DNA of 64,000 bases from Bacteroidales bacterium (GCA_024402135.1 JAKSJN010000001.1:1-64000); one strand, 5' to 3'; positions 17,660 to 26,487 are shown, numbered from the stretch's first letter. The notes: generated from the letters alone by a model not told the origin. Translations and numbers: made by a program.

Positions 17660-20595
17660 GATAGTTGATCTGTTATGTATTCATAAAGGTTGTTCTCTAC
17701 TGGAGTATCCAATTTGTATCCGATCTCTACAGCAGTAATGTTATCTGTTCCAGGCATGATGAACTCATTTGCCAAACCATTGTGTTCCATTGTCCCAAGG
17801 AAATAGAACTCTTTAGATGTCTGATCGTCTTTGTTCTTACGGACAAACAATGGCATAAGGATTCCACGAGACTTACTGTTACGCGCGTTGATTACGTCTT
17901 CGGAATCCAAAGTTCTTCGACTCTTGGATATTGCAGTCAAAGTAGATTGGTCATTAAACCTGTCTTCATACCTTGTCGTTACTCCAACCTCATCTCCCTT
18001 TTCGTAGTTGATGAATACAGGATATGTTTTTGAATAAGTATCATATTTGTAACCACCAATGTTCAATGATACCTCCTCAGCTTTCCAGTTCAGCAACCAG
18101 CATACCTCAGCATAAGTGTATTTCTTGTTGAGATTAAATGATGTGCCAGGATAGTTGTTTGAGTAGTCTTTGTTGTACCTATATATTCCAAACTTAATCA
18201 GTTCTACTACGGCTTCCTTGAACCTTGCGGATAGAAGGGCTTTCTGGAAATCTTTCGATAAAGTCGGAGTATTGTTCAGAACTTCGACAAGTTCTAATTT
18301 AAATGAATTTCCTCGAAAGAATTTGCCTCCCAAGACATTGAATACGCTACTCCTCGTTATTTCGTTCAACTCAATGCCATGTTTTTCCTTCAGATAGCTT
18401 TCCCATAGATCAACTGTATCTGGTGTATTCACGAGTATATTGAGCAGTGACAATTCGTGAATTCTCATCCCGGAGGCAAATTTCCGAGACAAGAACTCCA
18501 GTACATTAAGCTGGTATTCTGACAGTGGTATTTGATAGTCGTCGTCGCTGTCGATAAGGAAAGCTTGATATGATCCCCATGTGTCAATCAATCTTAGAGG
18601 ATCCAATTCGCCCATATCGTCAAATTCCTTTAGGGTAGGAATTCGCCCCAACTTGAATTTGAAGTCTTGATACTCTTTACGCAACAATCTCTTGTTGTTG
18701 AGCTTTGCACCATCAATGGACTTATAGATTCTATCTCTGGAGATTTCATCGAAATATATGGTAGAGGCGCCTTTAATTATGTTGTTACCCTCCATTAGGC
18801 TCCTGCGGATATTATCCTTGTTGCCAGTCCTATCTCCAGATAAGGCAATAGGAATCATGTAGTTGTTTTGGTAATTGCCAATAAAGTCGATAACAATTAC
18901 GAATTCTTTTCCGTCAGCTTTTCTAAGTCCACGTCCCAACTGTTGAACAAAGATGATAGGGGATTCTGTAGGACGTAGCATGATGACCTGGTTGATTTCC
19001 GGAATATCAACACCTTCGTTAAAGATGTCGACGGTGAAGATATAGTCAAGCCTATCTACAGCATTGTCATCAACAAGACGTTCTATGGCAGATTCCCTTT
19101 CTTCCTGTGTGTTATCACCACAAAGCATTGTTGTGTTAAATCTTCTGGTAAGATTGAATTTGCGGCTAAGTTCCTCAGCCTCCTTCTTTGTGCTGCAGAA
19201 TATCAGACCTTTTACTCTGTCACCACTATATCCGTAATAGTCGGCTTGCTTAATGATATATTCTACTCTTTTATCTGCAGTAAGTTGTCTGAATCTGTTG
19301 AGATCATCAGCTTCTCCATCTATTTCAAGGTCAGTGATGCCGAAATAGTGGAATGGACAAAGCAAATCATTTTCAAGCGCCTGTTGAAGTCTAATCTCAC
19401 ATGCAATGTTATGGTCAAAGAGACTAAATACATCAAAGTTGTCAGTTCTCTCAGGAGATGCCGACATGCCTAATAGAAGTTCGGGCTTGAAATAATCAAT
19501 AATCCTCTGATAGCTGACGGCTCCACTTCGATGACATTCATCCAATACAATGACAGAGTACTCGTCTGGTTGGAATTGTTCCATGATGTCAGTTTTAGCC
19601 ATCATGTTCATTGTTGAAAACAAGAACTTTCCAGATTTTGCTTTTTGGATATTATTCTGGTTACCACTAAGCAATTCCATAGGGACATTCTTTCCGAATA
19701 TCCTTTTGTAACTTTTTAGAGCCTGCTTGTTTATTTGTTCTCTATGAGAAAGAAATAAGGCTTTCTTATTCGAGAAGACTTTGTCTGTGAATAATTTTCT
19801 TAGAGCAAATGCGGAAGCGTATGTTTTTCCTGTGCCTGTAGCAGAGATGAGTAAGGCTCTCTTGCCACCTTTGTGAATAATCTCTTCAATGTTCAGAATA
19901 AACTGCTCCTGCATCGAGTTTGGCTGGAGCACTTGAGAATAGCTTAGATCTAAAGTTCTTGTTAGTTTATCTAGCTCTTCTCGCTCTCTTTGACTGTTGT
20001 TGTAAATCTCTGAATATTCATCTCTGTATTCAGAATAACAAACAGAGGTATCCCAGAGATTATTGAATTCGTCTTCAATGTCCAGCGCAAACTGCCCATC
20101 GGATGTAGATACCATTCTAGTGTTCCACTCATGGTTCTTCGTAATGGCATCTTGAGTTAAATTGGAACTACCTACAATAATGCGAAGGTCGCCATTGTTA
20201 TGGAACATATACCCCTTGGTGTGGAAACCAACGTTATTTTCTCCTGTCTTAAACACTCGTACATCGAGATTGTTCAAGCTGTTGAGCTTGTCCAGGGCAC
20301 GTGGGTCACTGAACATAAGGTAATCAGTAGTAAGAATCCTGCCTTTGACACCCTTCTTCTCAAGGTCTTTTAATGTGCCAAGAAGAGGGGCAACACCTCC
20401 CATGGTAATGAAAGCGACAGAAATAAAAAGATCGTCGCAACCTTTAAGCTCCTTTTCGAGGGCCGTCAATACTTTCTGTCCACCTCTGTTCGTCAACAGC
20501 TGGGGTGAATATGTTGCATCAGCTACAACTGCCGAATCGACAAATGCTTTCTTATATCCATCAACGAGCTTGCTAGCATTAATATTACCGTACAT
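17656..20595 (-). CDS. PLD-nuclease/DEAD-helicase/DUF3427 fusion protein
   Basis: This 979-residue protein has three parts. Residues about 20-190 form a phospholipase-D-type nuclease domain with the HxK motif FHTKGYMFHNNGDLRIIVGSS and NLT. Residues about 220-650 form a superfamily 2 helicase (Walker A SATGTGKTYASAF, Walker B VLDECHRSG, SASPERTD, QQLGRGLRKADGKEFVIVID). The rest matches the DUF3427 C-terminus (YTYAEVCWLLNWKAEEVS, SRRTLDSEDV). This fusion is widespread in bacteria, commonly with a Nudix gene. It heads the five-gene operon from a start ATG at 20593-20595. A -7 box lies 22 bp upstream. Probable role: recognition and processing of foreign DNA. Confidence 0.92.
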   Translation of the reverse strand: MYGNINASKLVDGYKKAFVDSAVVADATYSPQLLTNRGGQKVLTALEKELKGCDDLFISVAFITMGGVAPLLGTLKDLEKKGVKGRILTTDYLMFSDPRALDKLNSLNNLDVRVFKTGENNVGFHTKGYMFHNNGDLRIIVGSSNLTQDAITKNHEWNTRMVSTSDGQFALDIEDEFNNLWDTSVCYSEYRDEYSEIYNNSQREREELDKLTRTLDLSYSQVLQPNSMQEQFILNIEEIIHKGGKRALLISATGTGKTYASAFALRKLFTDKVFSNKKALFLSHREQINKQALKSYKRIFGKNVPMELLSGNQNNIQKAKSGKFLFSTMNMMAKTDIMEQFQPDEYSVIVLDECHRSGAVSYQRIIDYFKPELLLGMSASPERTDNFDVFSLFDHNIACEIRLQQALENDLLCPFHYFGITDLEIDGEADDLNRFRQLTADKRVEYIIKQADYYGYSGDRVKGLIFCSTKKEAEELSRKFNLTRRFNTTMLCGDNTQEERESAIERLVDDNAVDRLDYIFTVDIFNEGVDIPEINQVIMLRPTESPIIFVQQLGRGLRKADGKEFVIVIDFIGNYQNNYMIPIALSGDRTGNKDNIRRSLMEGNNIIKGASTIYFDEISRDRIYKSIDGAKLNNKRLLRKEYQDFKFKLGRIPTLKEFDDMGELDPLRLIDTWGSYQAFLIDSDDDYQIPLSEYQLNVLEFLSRKFASGMRIHELSLLNILVNTPDTVDLWESYLKEKHGIELNEITRSSVFNVLGGKFFRGNSFKLELVEVLNNTPTLSKDFQKALLSARFKEAVVELIKFGIYRYNKDYSNNYPGTSFNLNKKYTYAEVCWLLNWKAEEVSLNIGGYKYDTYSKTYPVFINYEKGDEVGVTTRYEDRFNDQSTLTAISKSRRTLDSEDVINARNSKSRGILMPLFVRKNKDDQTSKEFYFLGTMEHNGLANEFIMPGTDNITAVEIGYKLDTPVENNLYEYITDQLS

Positions 20596-20616
20596 TGAAC
20601 TGTCTTGCTTAAAAAT

Positions 20617-20625
20617 CCAAATTTA
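20617..20625 (-). promoter_or_regulatory. -7 box for the five-gene helicase operon
   Basis: TAAATTTGG on the minus strand fits TAnnTTTG and is 22 bp upstream of the ATG at 20595. The surrounding DNA is A/T-rich; no clear -33 TTG is visible. Confidence 0.45.
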
Positions 20626-20652
20626 CATTTTTTCCTTGTAAAAATCTCATTT

Positions 20653-20877
20653 TTAGTCGTTCATGTCGAATTTCAGCTCGAAAGTGAGCCGAGCCATCTT
20701 TTCAATTGAAGATTGACCAGCTGATAGAAGCCAGGACAATACATTGTAAAACACAGTTTCATAAGTAAGCGTCTCCAGGCTGACGTTGTAATGGCATAAT
20801 GCTGCTCCGAAGCAGAGAACATGACCACGATTAAATGACCGTTGAAAGAACTGAATGGCGGAGAAATAGAAAACCGA
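20653..20877 (-). pseudogene. Possible protein remnant without a start codon
   Basis: A 75-codon frame (stop at 20653-20655) reads in part FFQRSFNRGHVLCFGAA, NVSLETLTYETVFYNVL and KMARLTFELKFDMND. It looks protein-like but lacks an N-terminal start and begins right after a terminator hairpin. It could be the stranded C-terminus of a lost island gene, or a chance open frame. No family recognised. The rest of 20596-20962 shows only the promoter and the hairpin. Confidence 0.25.
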
Positions 20878-20899
20878 TCACTGAACTCAGTGACCGGTT
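20872..20899 (-). terminator. Terminator after the DGQHR gene
   Basis: AACCGATCACTGA (20872-20884) and TCAGTGACCGGTT (20887-20899) form a 13-bp stem with one A/C mismatch that becomes G-U on the minus strand, followed there by TTTTCTATTTC. It lies 63 bp beyond the stop of the DGQHR gene. Confidence 0.65.
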
Positions 20900-20962
20900 C
20901 CTTCCGTTATGTTCGGCTTCTAAAAAGAATGTACAATAGAAAGTGATAGGCTATAAGTCCTG

Positions 20963-22087
20963 CTAATTCTGAAGACGATTTGCAACATTAGAGATTGCTT
21001 TGGACAAATACTGGCCTAATCTTCTGGATTCAGATTCTCCTGAACCGAAATACGATGATGTCAACTGGACATTTCGTGGTGATTGTTGACCGTTAATCTC
21101 AATACCCGTTTTTAGCAACTGTTTGAGTTCCTGAAAAATATCAGTAAACAAGCTTTCATCGATACGGCCGATTCTCTTTGCAAGTTCAAATGTTTCTGGA
21201 ATAGAATCAATTATGGCATTGTATCCTGTTGACTTCCAAAGAATGAACTGTTTTGGGTCTGACCATTCTTCTGAGAAAACTTTTGATAATGCATTGAAGC
21301 AGTTGCTCATAATAGCTATGATGACGTCGTCTCTATCATCGATGAAATACTTCCTGAAAGGACATTTGGGGTCATCAGTAAGTGGTTTATCTCGTTTGAT
21401 ATTGCGTTGATCATCATCAGGATTCTTAGAAATTAATGAAACAAGTCGTTTTGCAAAAGATCCTTGGCTCAGTGTGGCATCTAATTGTCCTTGATCTATT
21501 TTTCCAAGCATCTTTAATCTATGATAAAATGGAGATTGTTTGCTGTAATTCATTACACGTGCCACATTATGAGCGGTTTTATACGGACTGCGTTGCTCTA
21601 TAACTCCAAATAATTCATAGATATGGCTGGCATTTACTTTCTCCTGTTTGCTATTAATAATTGAAAAAATATATGCTTTTTGCTCATTAGTTGGATTGAC
21701 AACAAATACGACAGGGAGGTCAAACGCTTTTGCGTTTGATGATTTCTTTAAACCAAGTATCCTATGCTGACCGTCAATTACTTCACCAATGGTTGTATTG
21801 TAGGTTATGCATAACTCGTGATTGAGATCATTATATGTAAAGGTTACATCACCATCCTTTTCATTAATGCTTACAATTATTGCCGTTGGAAAAGTAGCAT
21901 CTGGATCATCGCAGTAGTTTGAGATTTCAGTTATTCGTCCTTTATTTGGATCGCGTTGAGGTCCTTTACCGTCTTTTAACGTGTTTACTTTGACAATTGG
22001 GCACAATTCACTTGCGTTCAAGGACGTCAAATAATAACAACCTATTGGTTGTGATACTTTTAATGCTATTTTGTTAATGCTCTTCAT
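20963..22087 (-). CDS. DGQHR-domain protein (DndB/ParB-like)
   Basis: The 374-residue protein shows the eponymous motif in GEVIDGQHRILGLKKS (about residues 100-115), preceded by GRITEISNYCDDPDATFPTAIIVSI and followed by PVVFVVNPTNEQKAYIFSIINSKQEKV, the usual order in DGQHR proteins. Members include DndB, which controls DNA phosphorothioation, and many uncharacterised proteins in defence islands; the fold is related to ParB. Here no dnd genes are nearby. Its ATG overlaps the stop of a four-helix membrane protein by 4 bp, so the two form a unit. Function unknown; nucleotide or DNA binding is likely. Confidence 0.8.
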   Translation of the reverse strand: MKSINKIALKVSQPIGCYYLTSLNASELCPIVKVNTLKDGKGPQRDPNKGRITEISNYCDDPDATFPTAIIVSINEKDGDVTFTYNDLNHELCITYNTTIGEVIDGQHRILGLKKSSNAKAFDLPVVFVVNPTNEQKAYIFSIINSKQEKVNASHIYELFGVIEQRSPYKTAHNVARVMNYSKQSPFYHRLKMLGKIDQGQLDATLSQGSFAKRLVSLISKNPDDDQRNIKRDKPLTDDPKCPFRKYFIDDRDDVIIAIMSNCFNALSKVFSEEWSDPKQFILWKSTGYNAIIDSIPETFELAKRIGRIDESLFTDIFQELKQLLKTGIEINGQQSPRNVQLTSSYFGSGESESRRLGQYLSKAISNVANRLQN

Positions 22088-22629
22088 ACTGTCATTCCGT
22101 CTGGTGTTTTTTGTAGCCTTGGTAATTTCGCAAGTTTCTTTCTGGTTTTATTCTCAAATGCATCATCTGTCACATCTGAATTGTTCTCTTCATCCAGAAA
22201 TGAAATACCCCTACAGTATATCGCGTATGCGATAGAAAAAAGACAAATGAAAATTTGAAATACTAAGCATTTGACTTTAAATAAAAAGAACGTTAAGAAT
22301 ATAATAGTTGCGGTTCCTATGTTTGTGATCCAATTTTTATAAAGTGAAAACTTTGTGTCCTTCTGCTCTGTTAAATAACCTATGGAAGCTGAAACTAGCG
22401 AAATGCAATATAAATAAAGTTTACCGCCTTGGAGATACTCTAAAAAATCCTTCCAGGTTTCAGTCGATAAAGCTCCATAAAGCACGTTTATCACCAAACC
22501 CGCCAGAAGAGTATATATGATCCATCGACCTGAATTGGGGAAATAGATTCCAAACAATCTCATGGGTCGCCATATGGCTCCGTCCCAGAAATTGTGTTTT
22601 GCATATTGTGTGTTCTGCGTCGTCTTCAT
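22084..22629 (-). CDS. Four-helix membrane protein coupled to the DGQHR gene
   Basis: The 181-residue product has four probable membrane helices (around WIIYTLLAGLVINVLYGAL, LYLYCISLVSASIGYL, IGTATIIFLTFFLF and VFQIFICLFSIAYAIYC), a short cytosolic N-terminus (FWDGAIWRPMRLFG) and a charged C-terminal tail. I do not recognise the family. Overlap of 4 bp with the DGQHR start means the two are translated together; a membrane partner next to a DNA- or nucleotide-binding protein recalls effector-sensor pairs of abortive-infection systems, which is inference. Confidence 0.7.
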   Translation of the reverse strand: MKTTQNTQYAKHNFWDGAIWRPMRLFGIYFPNSGRWIIYTLLAGLVINVLYGALSTETWKDFLEYLQGGKLYLYCISLVSASIGYLTEQKDTKFSLYKNWITNIGTATIIFLTFFLFKVKCLVFQIFICLFSIAYAIYCRGISFLDEENNSDVTDDAFENKTRKKLAKLPRLQKTPDGMTV

Positions 22630-22803
22630 ACTTGGATTGTAATATTAATTAAATATAGCGTTTTTTTCAGTACGTCCAAACAATAATGAACATTCAGTAT
22701 GAATACTTCACCAGGGACCTTAATTTTTTCTGTTTTTAGTCTTCATCAAGATGTCATTGCAATTAATTGTTCTGTGTGTCTTTCATTTTCATCTTCAATT
22801 GTA

Positions 22804-23220
22804 TTATCCCAACCCCATAACCAACGCGATCCCAGTCAGCATCTCCATTGCCATGAATAATCCGAATGTCCATGATGCCATCTTCGGGGTTAAAATGACA
22901 CCTTCTTCCATTTTGAGCATATTTTTCAGATTCCTGCTGTCTGCTGCTTTCTTTGCGTTCTCCTGATTCTTCCTGCATCTCTGCACATACTTGTCCTGGT
23001 TGGACTCATAGCCGGATTTGAGGTTCTTATATACCGCAAAAGCGAATCGGTTTTCAAATGAAATCGCATCAGCCGATACGCCCTCTAAAGCATACCTGAA
23101 GAGGGCCTTGATGATTGCTCCGATATCAGCATCCTCGAATGGCTCCAGAAGGTACCATTTGTCGAAATGGAGCAAGAACTCCTTGGGCTTCTTGGTCTCC
23201 TTGATTTCCTGGATCTCCAT
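22804..23220 (-). CDS. DUF6291-like protein of a mobile element
   Basis: The 138-residue product starts MEIQEIKETKKPKEFLLHFDKWYLLEPFEDADIG (quoted in two parts: LLHFDKWYLLEPFEDADIG, AIIKALFRYALEGVS) and continues with the VYKNLKSGYESNQDKYVQRC segment common in DUF6291/phage-replication-like proteins. The frame opens further upstream, but ATG 23220 lies 1 bp after the stop of the preceding gene and is the natural start. Its last 30 residues turn hydrophobic and do not look like the family tail; another frame (22763-22978) has a more family-like tail (DGIMDIRIIHGNGD), so a frameshift near 22960 is possible. Function unknown; usually found in phages and integrative elements. Confidence 0.6.
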   Translation of the reverse strand: MEIQEIKETKKPKEFLLHFDKWYLLEPFEDADIGAIIKALFRYALEGVSADAISFENRFAFAVYKNLKSGYESNQDKYVQRCRKNQENAKKAADSRNLKNMLKMEEGVILTPKMASWTFGLFMAMEMLTGIALVMGLG

Positions 23221-23221
23221 A

Positions 23222-23602
23222 CTACTTTCCTCCCAGTACTGACTTTGGCTTTCTTCTGAATCCGCTCTGGATTTCGGAGAGGATAGCGGAAGAGTCCACA
23301 CTTTCCCTTCCGCTGGTCTTGATCCACTCCATGAGATCTGAACGGAGGAACATCAGATGCTTGCAGCCTTCCGGCTTGTAGTGTTTGATTTCGTTCCTGT
23401 TTGCCTTGTGATAGATGGTGTGCTTACTGAGGTGTAGAAGCTTTGCTGCTTCATCGATACCGATGAGCTCGTCATCTTTTGATTTTCTTTGCGCGTGCAT
23501 TTCCTGCACGAGGGAATTGACGCACTCCTTGAGTGCCATCACCTCTGACCTGAGTTCCTGGGTGATCTGAGGCAACGCCTCGAATGTTAGGTTTTCAGTC
23601 AT
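23222..23602 (-). CDS. Excisionase-type helix-turn-helix protein
   Basis: The 126-residue protein has a helical N-terminus (residues 1-40) and a winged HTH of the excisionase/HTH_17 type in residues about 45-100: LIGIDEAAKLLHLSKHTIYH, KANRNEIKHYKPEGCKHLMF, RSDLMEWIKTSGR. Such genes in Bacteroidota typically stand beside replication or mobilisation genes of integrative elements. It is 1 bp upstream of the DUF6291 gene. No integrase is present in the window, so these two may be a remnant of the element that delivered part of the island. Confidence 0.75.
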   Translation of the reverse strand: MTENLTFEALPQITQELRSEVMALKECVNSLVQEMHAQRKSKDDELIGIDEAAKLLHLSKHTIYHKANRNEIKHYKPEGCKHLMFLRSDLMEWIKTSGRESVDSSAILSEIQSGFRRKPKSVLGGK

Positions 23603-24043
23603 TTTACTTTTGCTTTAAAAAGTTTAGAATGACTGCAAAACAATAAGGTTATCTTTTGATTATCCAGTTGTAGAAATGGTTAACCGCTGGTTAATCATTC
23701 CAAATACTAGAATCGGCAATGTTCCTGTGAATCCAAATTCAAAATGCAGGTCTGAAATGCCAACTCCATGAAAGATTGCTTCTTTGGATGGAATTCGGAC
23801 AAAGTAATTAGGATGAATGTTGTATACATAATACAAAACATATCCTCCAATGAAGGGGAGAGGCTGTTGACTATTTAGACTTGATATCATCAGTTATACA
23901 GAACATCTGTTTTCATTATTCGAGACACCTAAGTATTAATTACTGAGAATTCATAGTGTGATGGTTAAATTAACAAATTCAAACCAAAATGTTGTTATCT
24001 TTGTGTTGAAAATGTAATATTATTGCAACTATTGTTATAATCT
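23603..24043. other. Gap upstream of the retron
   Basis: No supported gene. A 76-codon minus-strand frame (23660-23890) has no recognisable domain and no promoter or ribosome site that I can see, so I do not call it. The right end holds the -7 box of the retron operon. Confidence 0.4.
23996..24003 (+). promoter_or_regulatory. -7 box of the retron operon
   Basis: TATCTTTG fits the -7 consensus and lies 40 bp before the first effector gene. A matching -33 is not obvious. Confidence 0.45.
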
Positions 24044-24886
24044 ATGCTTCGGTTGTCAAAGCGCGAATTGTTTTGGACGTTATCTCTTATGCTTAAGCAA
24101 AGAAAGATGCTAAAGCATAAAGATAATGCTATTTCAGAACTCTATAACTCCTGCAAAAACGATTCACAGAGGCAGCTAGTAAGTGATTTGCTTTCGAATT
24201 TCTTGTATTTGGACTTTGATAGATATGCAAAATCACTTAACAGTATTGCAAGCCATATTAAGTCCTTAAAACTCCCAGTCGAAACCACTGCAATTGTTGC
24301 TTTTTGTCATGATAGTAACGCCGATAGTTCTCAGCAACTTTTACAGGAACTGAAGGTTGTGGTCTCTATAGCGCTGGGTACTAGTCTCACAACAATAAAT
24401 AGGTTTGACAAGATACCAAAATACTATAACCAAGGAATTCGTCATTTCATTGCTGTGGATGAATTCTGTGGAAGTGGACAAACTGTCATAAATAGGTTTG
24501 AAGATTTTGGTAGAATGAAGCTTGGGAATGCGACAATTTACTTCTGTTTATTGGCGTCAATGAAAGAAGCCCAATCATCTGTGACAAAATCTGGTTGTGA
24601 CTTCTTCGCGGCAAATATTCTATCCAAAGGTATTACTGATTTCTATCCTAATCAAGATTTGTCTTTAATGTGCGACGCAATGAAGGATTTAGAATCTAGA
24701 CTTGAGCCAGTTATTAATCAGACTGTATTGGCTGATTATTCTTTTGGGTATGGACAAACTGAGTCTTTGTACTACAAGAGCCTAGGAAATATACCGAATA
24801 ATGTATTTCCAATCTTTTGGTGGAAAGAAAATATTGGGAAAGAGAAAAGAGATAGTTTATTTATTAGGGTTCAAGATGGATATTAG
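24044..24886 (+). CDS. Retron effector: phosphoribosyltransferase-like (PRTase-CE type) protein
   Basis: The 280-residue protein contains a PRTase-like loop, FIAVDEFCGSGQTVINRF (about residues 142-159), which mirrors the acidic-acidic phosphoribosyl pyrophosphate loop of PRTases, preceded by the strand IVAFCHDSN. Proteins of this kind are found next to reverse transcriptases in a subset of retrons, together with a winged-helix protein, as here. In retrons the effector is a toxin kept in check by the RT-msDNA complex; the reaction of this branch is not established to my knowledge. Its 3' end overlaps the wHTH gene by 11 bp. Confidence 0.8.
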   Translation: MLRLSKRELFWTLSLMLKQRKMLKHKDNAISELYNSCKNDSQRQLVSDLLSNFLYLDFDRYAKSLNSIASHIKSLKLPVETTAIVAFCHDSNADSSQQLLQELKVVVSIALGTSLTTINRFDKIPKYYNQGIRHFIAVDEFCGSGQTVINRFEDFGRMKLGNATIYFCLLASMKEAQSSVTKSGCDFFAANILSKGITDFYPNQDLSLMCDAMKDLESRLEPVINQTVLADYSFGYGQTESLYYKSLGNIPNNVFPIFWWKENIGKEKRDSLFIRVQDGY

Positions 24887-25247
24887 TGTTAAGAGAAAAT
24901 TTAAACTTGTGTTTATGGATCTATTTAGTAGCCCACAAGGACTTTATTCTTTTACATTACATACAAGATACGGCATTAGCCCATCCGAAATTATAGCATT
25001 CATAGAAGAATATGATACTTCAGGGGTTATTTCTATGGATGAGAATCAAAGAATAACCTTAACCTCAAAAGGAAAAGAATTGATTTCTGGATTAATTACT
25101 GGTGTAAAGGAACAGGTTATTCATGATTCTGATTATATTTGTGCAATTAGTGCACCATCAATAGATTATTTACAACCATATTTGCCCAAAATTGATGTGT
25201 GTGAGAAGCTATTAAGCAAGGAGAGTAATAAAGAAACTAGCAATTAG
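24876..25247 (+). CDS. Retron accessory winged-helix protein
   Basis: The 123-residue product starts MDISVKRKFKLVFMDLF and reads like a small winged-helix domain (SFTLHTRYGISPSEIIAFIEEYDTSG, VISMDENQRITLTSKGKELI), with a poorly ordered C-terminus. The frame is open 25 codons further upstream, but ATG 24876 overlaps the PRTase stop in the way expected for coupled translation. PRTase plus wHTH plus RT is a recognised retron layout (type III in the classification I recall). The protein probably bridges the effector and the RT-msDNA complex; that is inference. Confidence 0.75.
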   Translation: MDISVKRKFKLVFMDLFSSPQGLYSFTLHTRYGISPSEIIAFIEEYDTSGVISMDENQRITLTSKGKELISGLITGVKEQVIHDSDYICAISAPSIDYLQPYLPKIDVCEKLLSKESNKETSN

Positions 25248-25249
25248 GA

Positions 25250-25400
25250 GTGTAGTCGCTCCGTCAGATGAGGATCCACAATCCCTCTACTGATAGTATA
25301 GATCCTATCAGAGGTCTTGGCCTTTGACCAAGACTATCGATAATACATCTAATTTTGGGCTGTGCCTAAAATTACCTGTATTATCGATAGAGCTAAAGTA
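25250..25400 (+). ncRNA. Retron msr-msd non-coding RNA
   Basis: Between the wHTH and RT genes lies a series of stems on the plus strand: CTGATAG/CTATCAG (25290-25296, 25305-25311), GTCTTGG/CCAAGAC (25314-25320, 25328-25334), and a long hairpin of 14 bp (25334-25347 with 25377-25390) continuing after a 2x2 bulge as 11 bp (25350-25360 with 25364-25374, one G-U) and a 3-nt loop. The small stems fit msr, the long one fits the msd template. I could not place the a1/a2 repeat or the branching guanosine with certainty; ends are approximate. Confidence 0.75.
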
Positions 25401-25437
25401 AAGAAAGTAGTTTGATTATATCTCCTTGCTTTTTTCT

Positions 25438-26487
25438 ATGAAAAAAAAGGAACTGAACAACATAATGTTACAATGGGAAAGATTCTATGCAGAGAAAGGC
25501 ATAGGATCAGATGTTCAGTCTTTATACCTAGAGTATGTAAAAAACTTATTGTCAAAAGACCTCCCACCTATTTTTGACTTTCATCATTTATGCCTTATGT
25601 TGGGAATAAAAGATGAGGTTGTCGCAGCTATGGTAAGTGGAACGGAATCATTTTATCGGTCATTTTCAATTCCCAAAAAAAAAGGAGGAAGTAGGGATAT
25701 ATCTGCACCATATCCATCGTTAAAGCATGCTCAACTTTGGATATATCACAATATCCTTAAGAAGTTGAAGACTCATGGATGTGCTCATGGATTTATTCCT
25801 AATAGGTCTATCATAACTAATGTTCAGACTCATCTACCAAATAGGATTTTATTGAAGATAGATTTGAAGGATTTCTTCTCAACGATAAGAATAGAGTGGA
25901 TTATTCAAGTCTTTAAATCATTGGGATATGAACATCATGTCGCATTCTATTTAGCTTCACTATGTTGTTGTAATGGATCTTTACCTCAAGGTGCTCCGAC
26001 TAGTCCAGTCTTGAGTAACTTGACTTCTATTCATCTTGACCGTAGGTTATTTAGACTTGCGAAAAAGTATCATCTTGCATATACAAGATATGCAGATGAT
26101 ATAGCTTTTTCTGGGAATACAATCCCAGTGAAATTCATAGAGTACGTTAAGTCAATAATTGAAGACTGCGGATTAGAAGTCAATAATAATAAAGTCCGTT
26201 TATATAATGAAAATGGAAGTAAAATATTAACCGGCATATGCCTTTCAAATGGAGAAGCTCGTTTGCCTAGAGAGAAAAGACGTGAACTTGAGAAAGAACT
26301 CCATTATATCGAGAAGTTTGGACTAGATGGTCATATCCGACATAGCAAAATTAAGGATGCTCATTATCTCGAATCGTTGATAGGGCGTGTTGGATTTTGG
26401 TTGCAAGTTGAGCCAGACAATCTTTACGCTCAAAAGATGAAAGTGATGTTATATAGTGAAAAACAGAGACGATCTATTTTAAAATAG
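25438..26487 (+). CDS. Retron reverse transcriptase
   Basis: The 349-residue RT has the usual finger-palm motifs: FSIPKKKGGSRDISAP, LKHAQLWIYHNIL, CAHGFIPNRSIITN (retron x-A-x-x-H-like region), LLKIDLKDFFSTI, LPQGAPTSPVLSNL and the catalytic YTRYADDIAFSG, then LTGICLSNG in the retron VTG position. It uses the msr-msd RNA as template and primer to make msDNA. The frame opens at a TTG (25426), but ATG 25438 (MKKKELNN) is a better start. The RT is downstream of both effector genes and of the RNA, all on one strand. Confidence 0.95.
   Translation: MKKKELNNIMLQWERFYAEKGIGSDVQSLYLEYVKNLLSKDLPPIFDFHHLCLMLGIKDEVVAAMVSGTESFYRSFSIPKKKGGSRDISAPYPSLKHAQLWIYHNILKKLKTHGCAHGFIPNRSIITNVQTHLPNRILLKIDLKDFFSTIRIEWIIQVFKSLGYEHHVAFYLASLCCCNGSLPQGAPTSPVLSNLTSIHLDRRLFRLAKKYHLAYTRYADDIAFSGNTIPVKFIEYVKSIIEDCGLEVNNNKVRLYNENGSKILTGICLSNGEARLPREKRRELEKELHYIEKFGLDGHIRHSKIKDAHYLESLIGRVGFWLQVEPDNLYAQKMKVMLYSEKQRRSILK

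Noticed and set aside
23660-23890. 76-codon minus-strand frame
   Set aside because: No recognised motif, no promoter or ribosome site, and composition is not distinctive.
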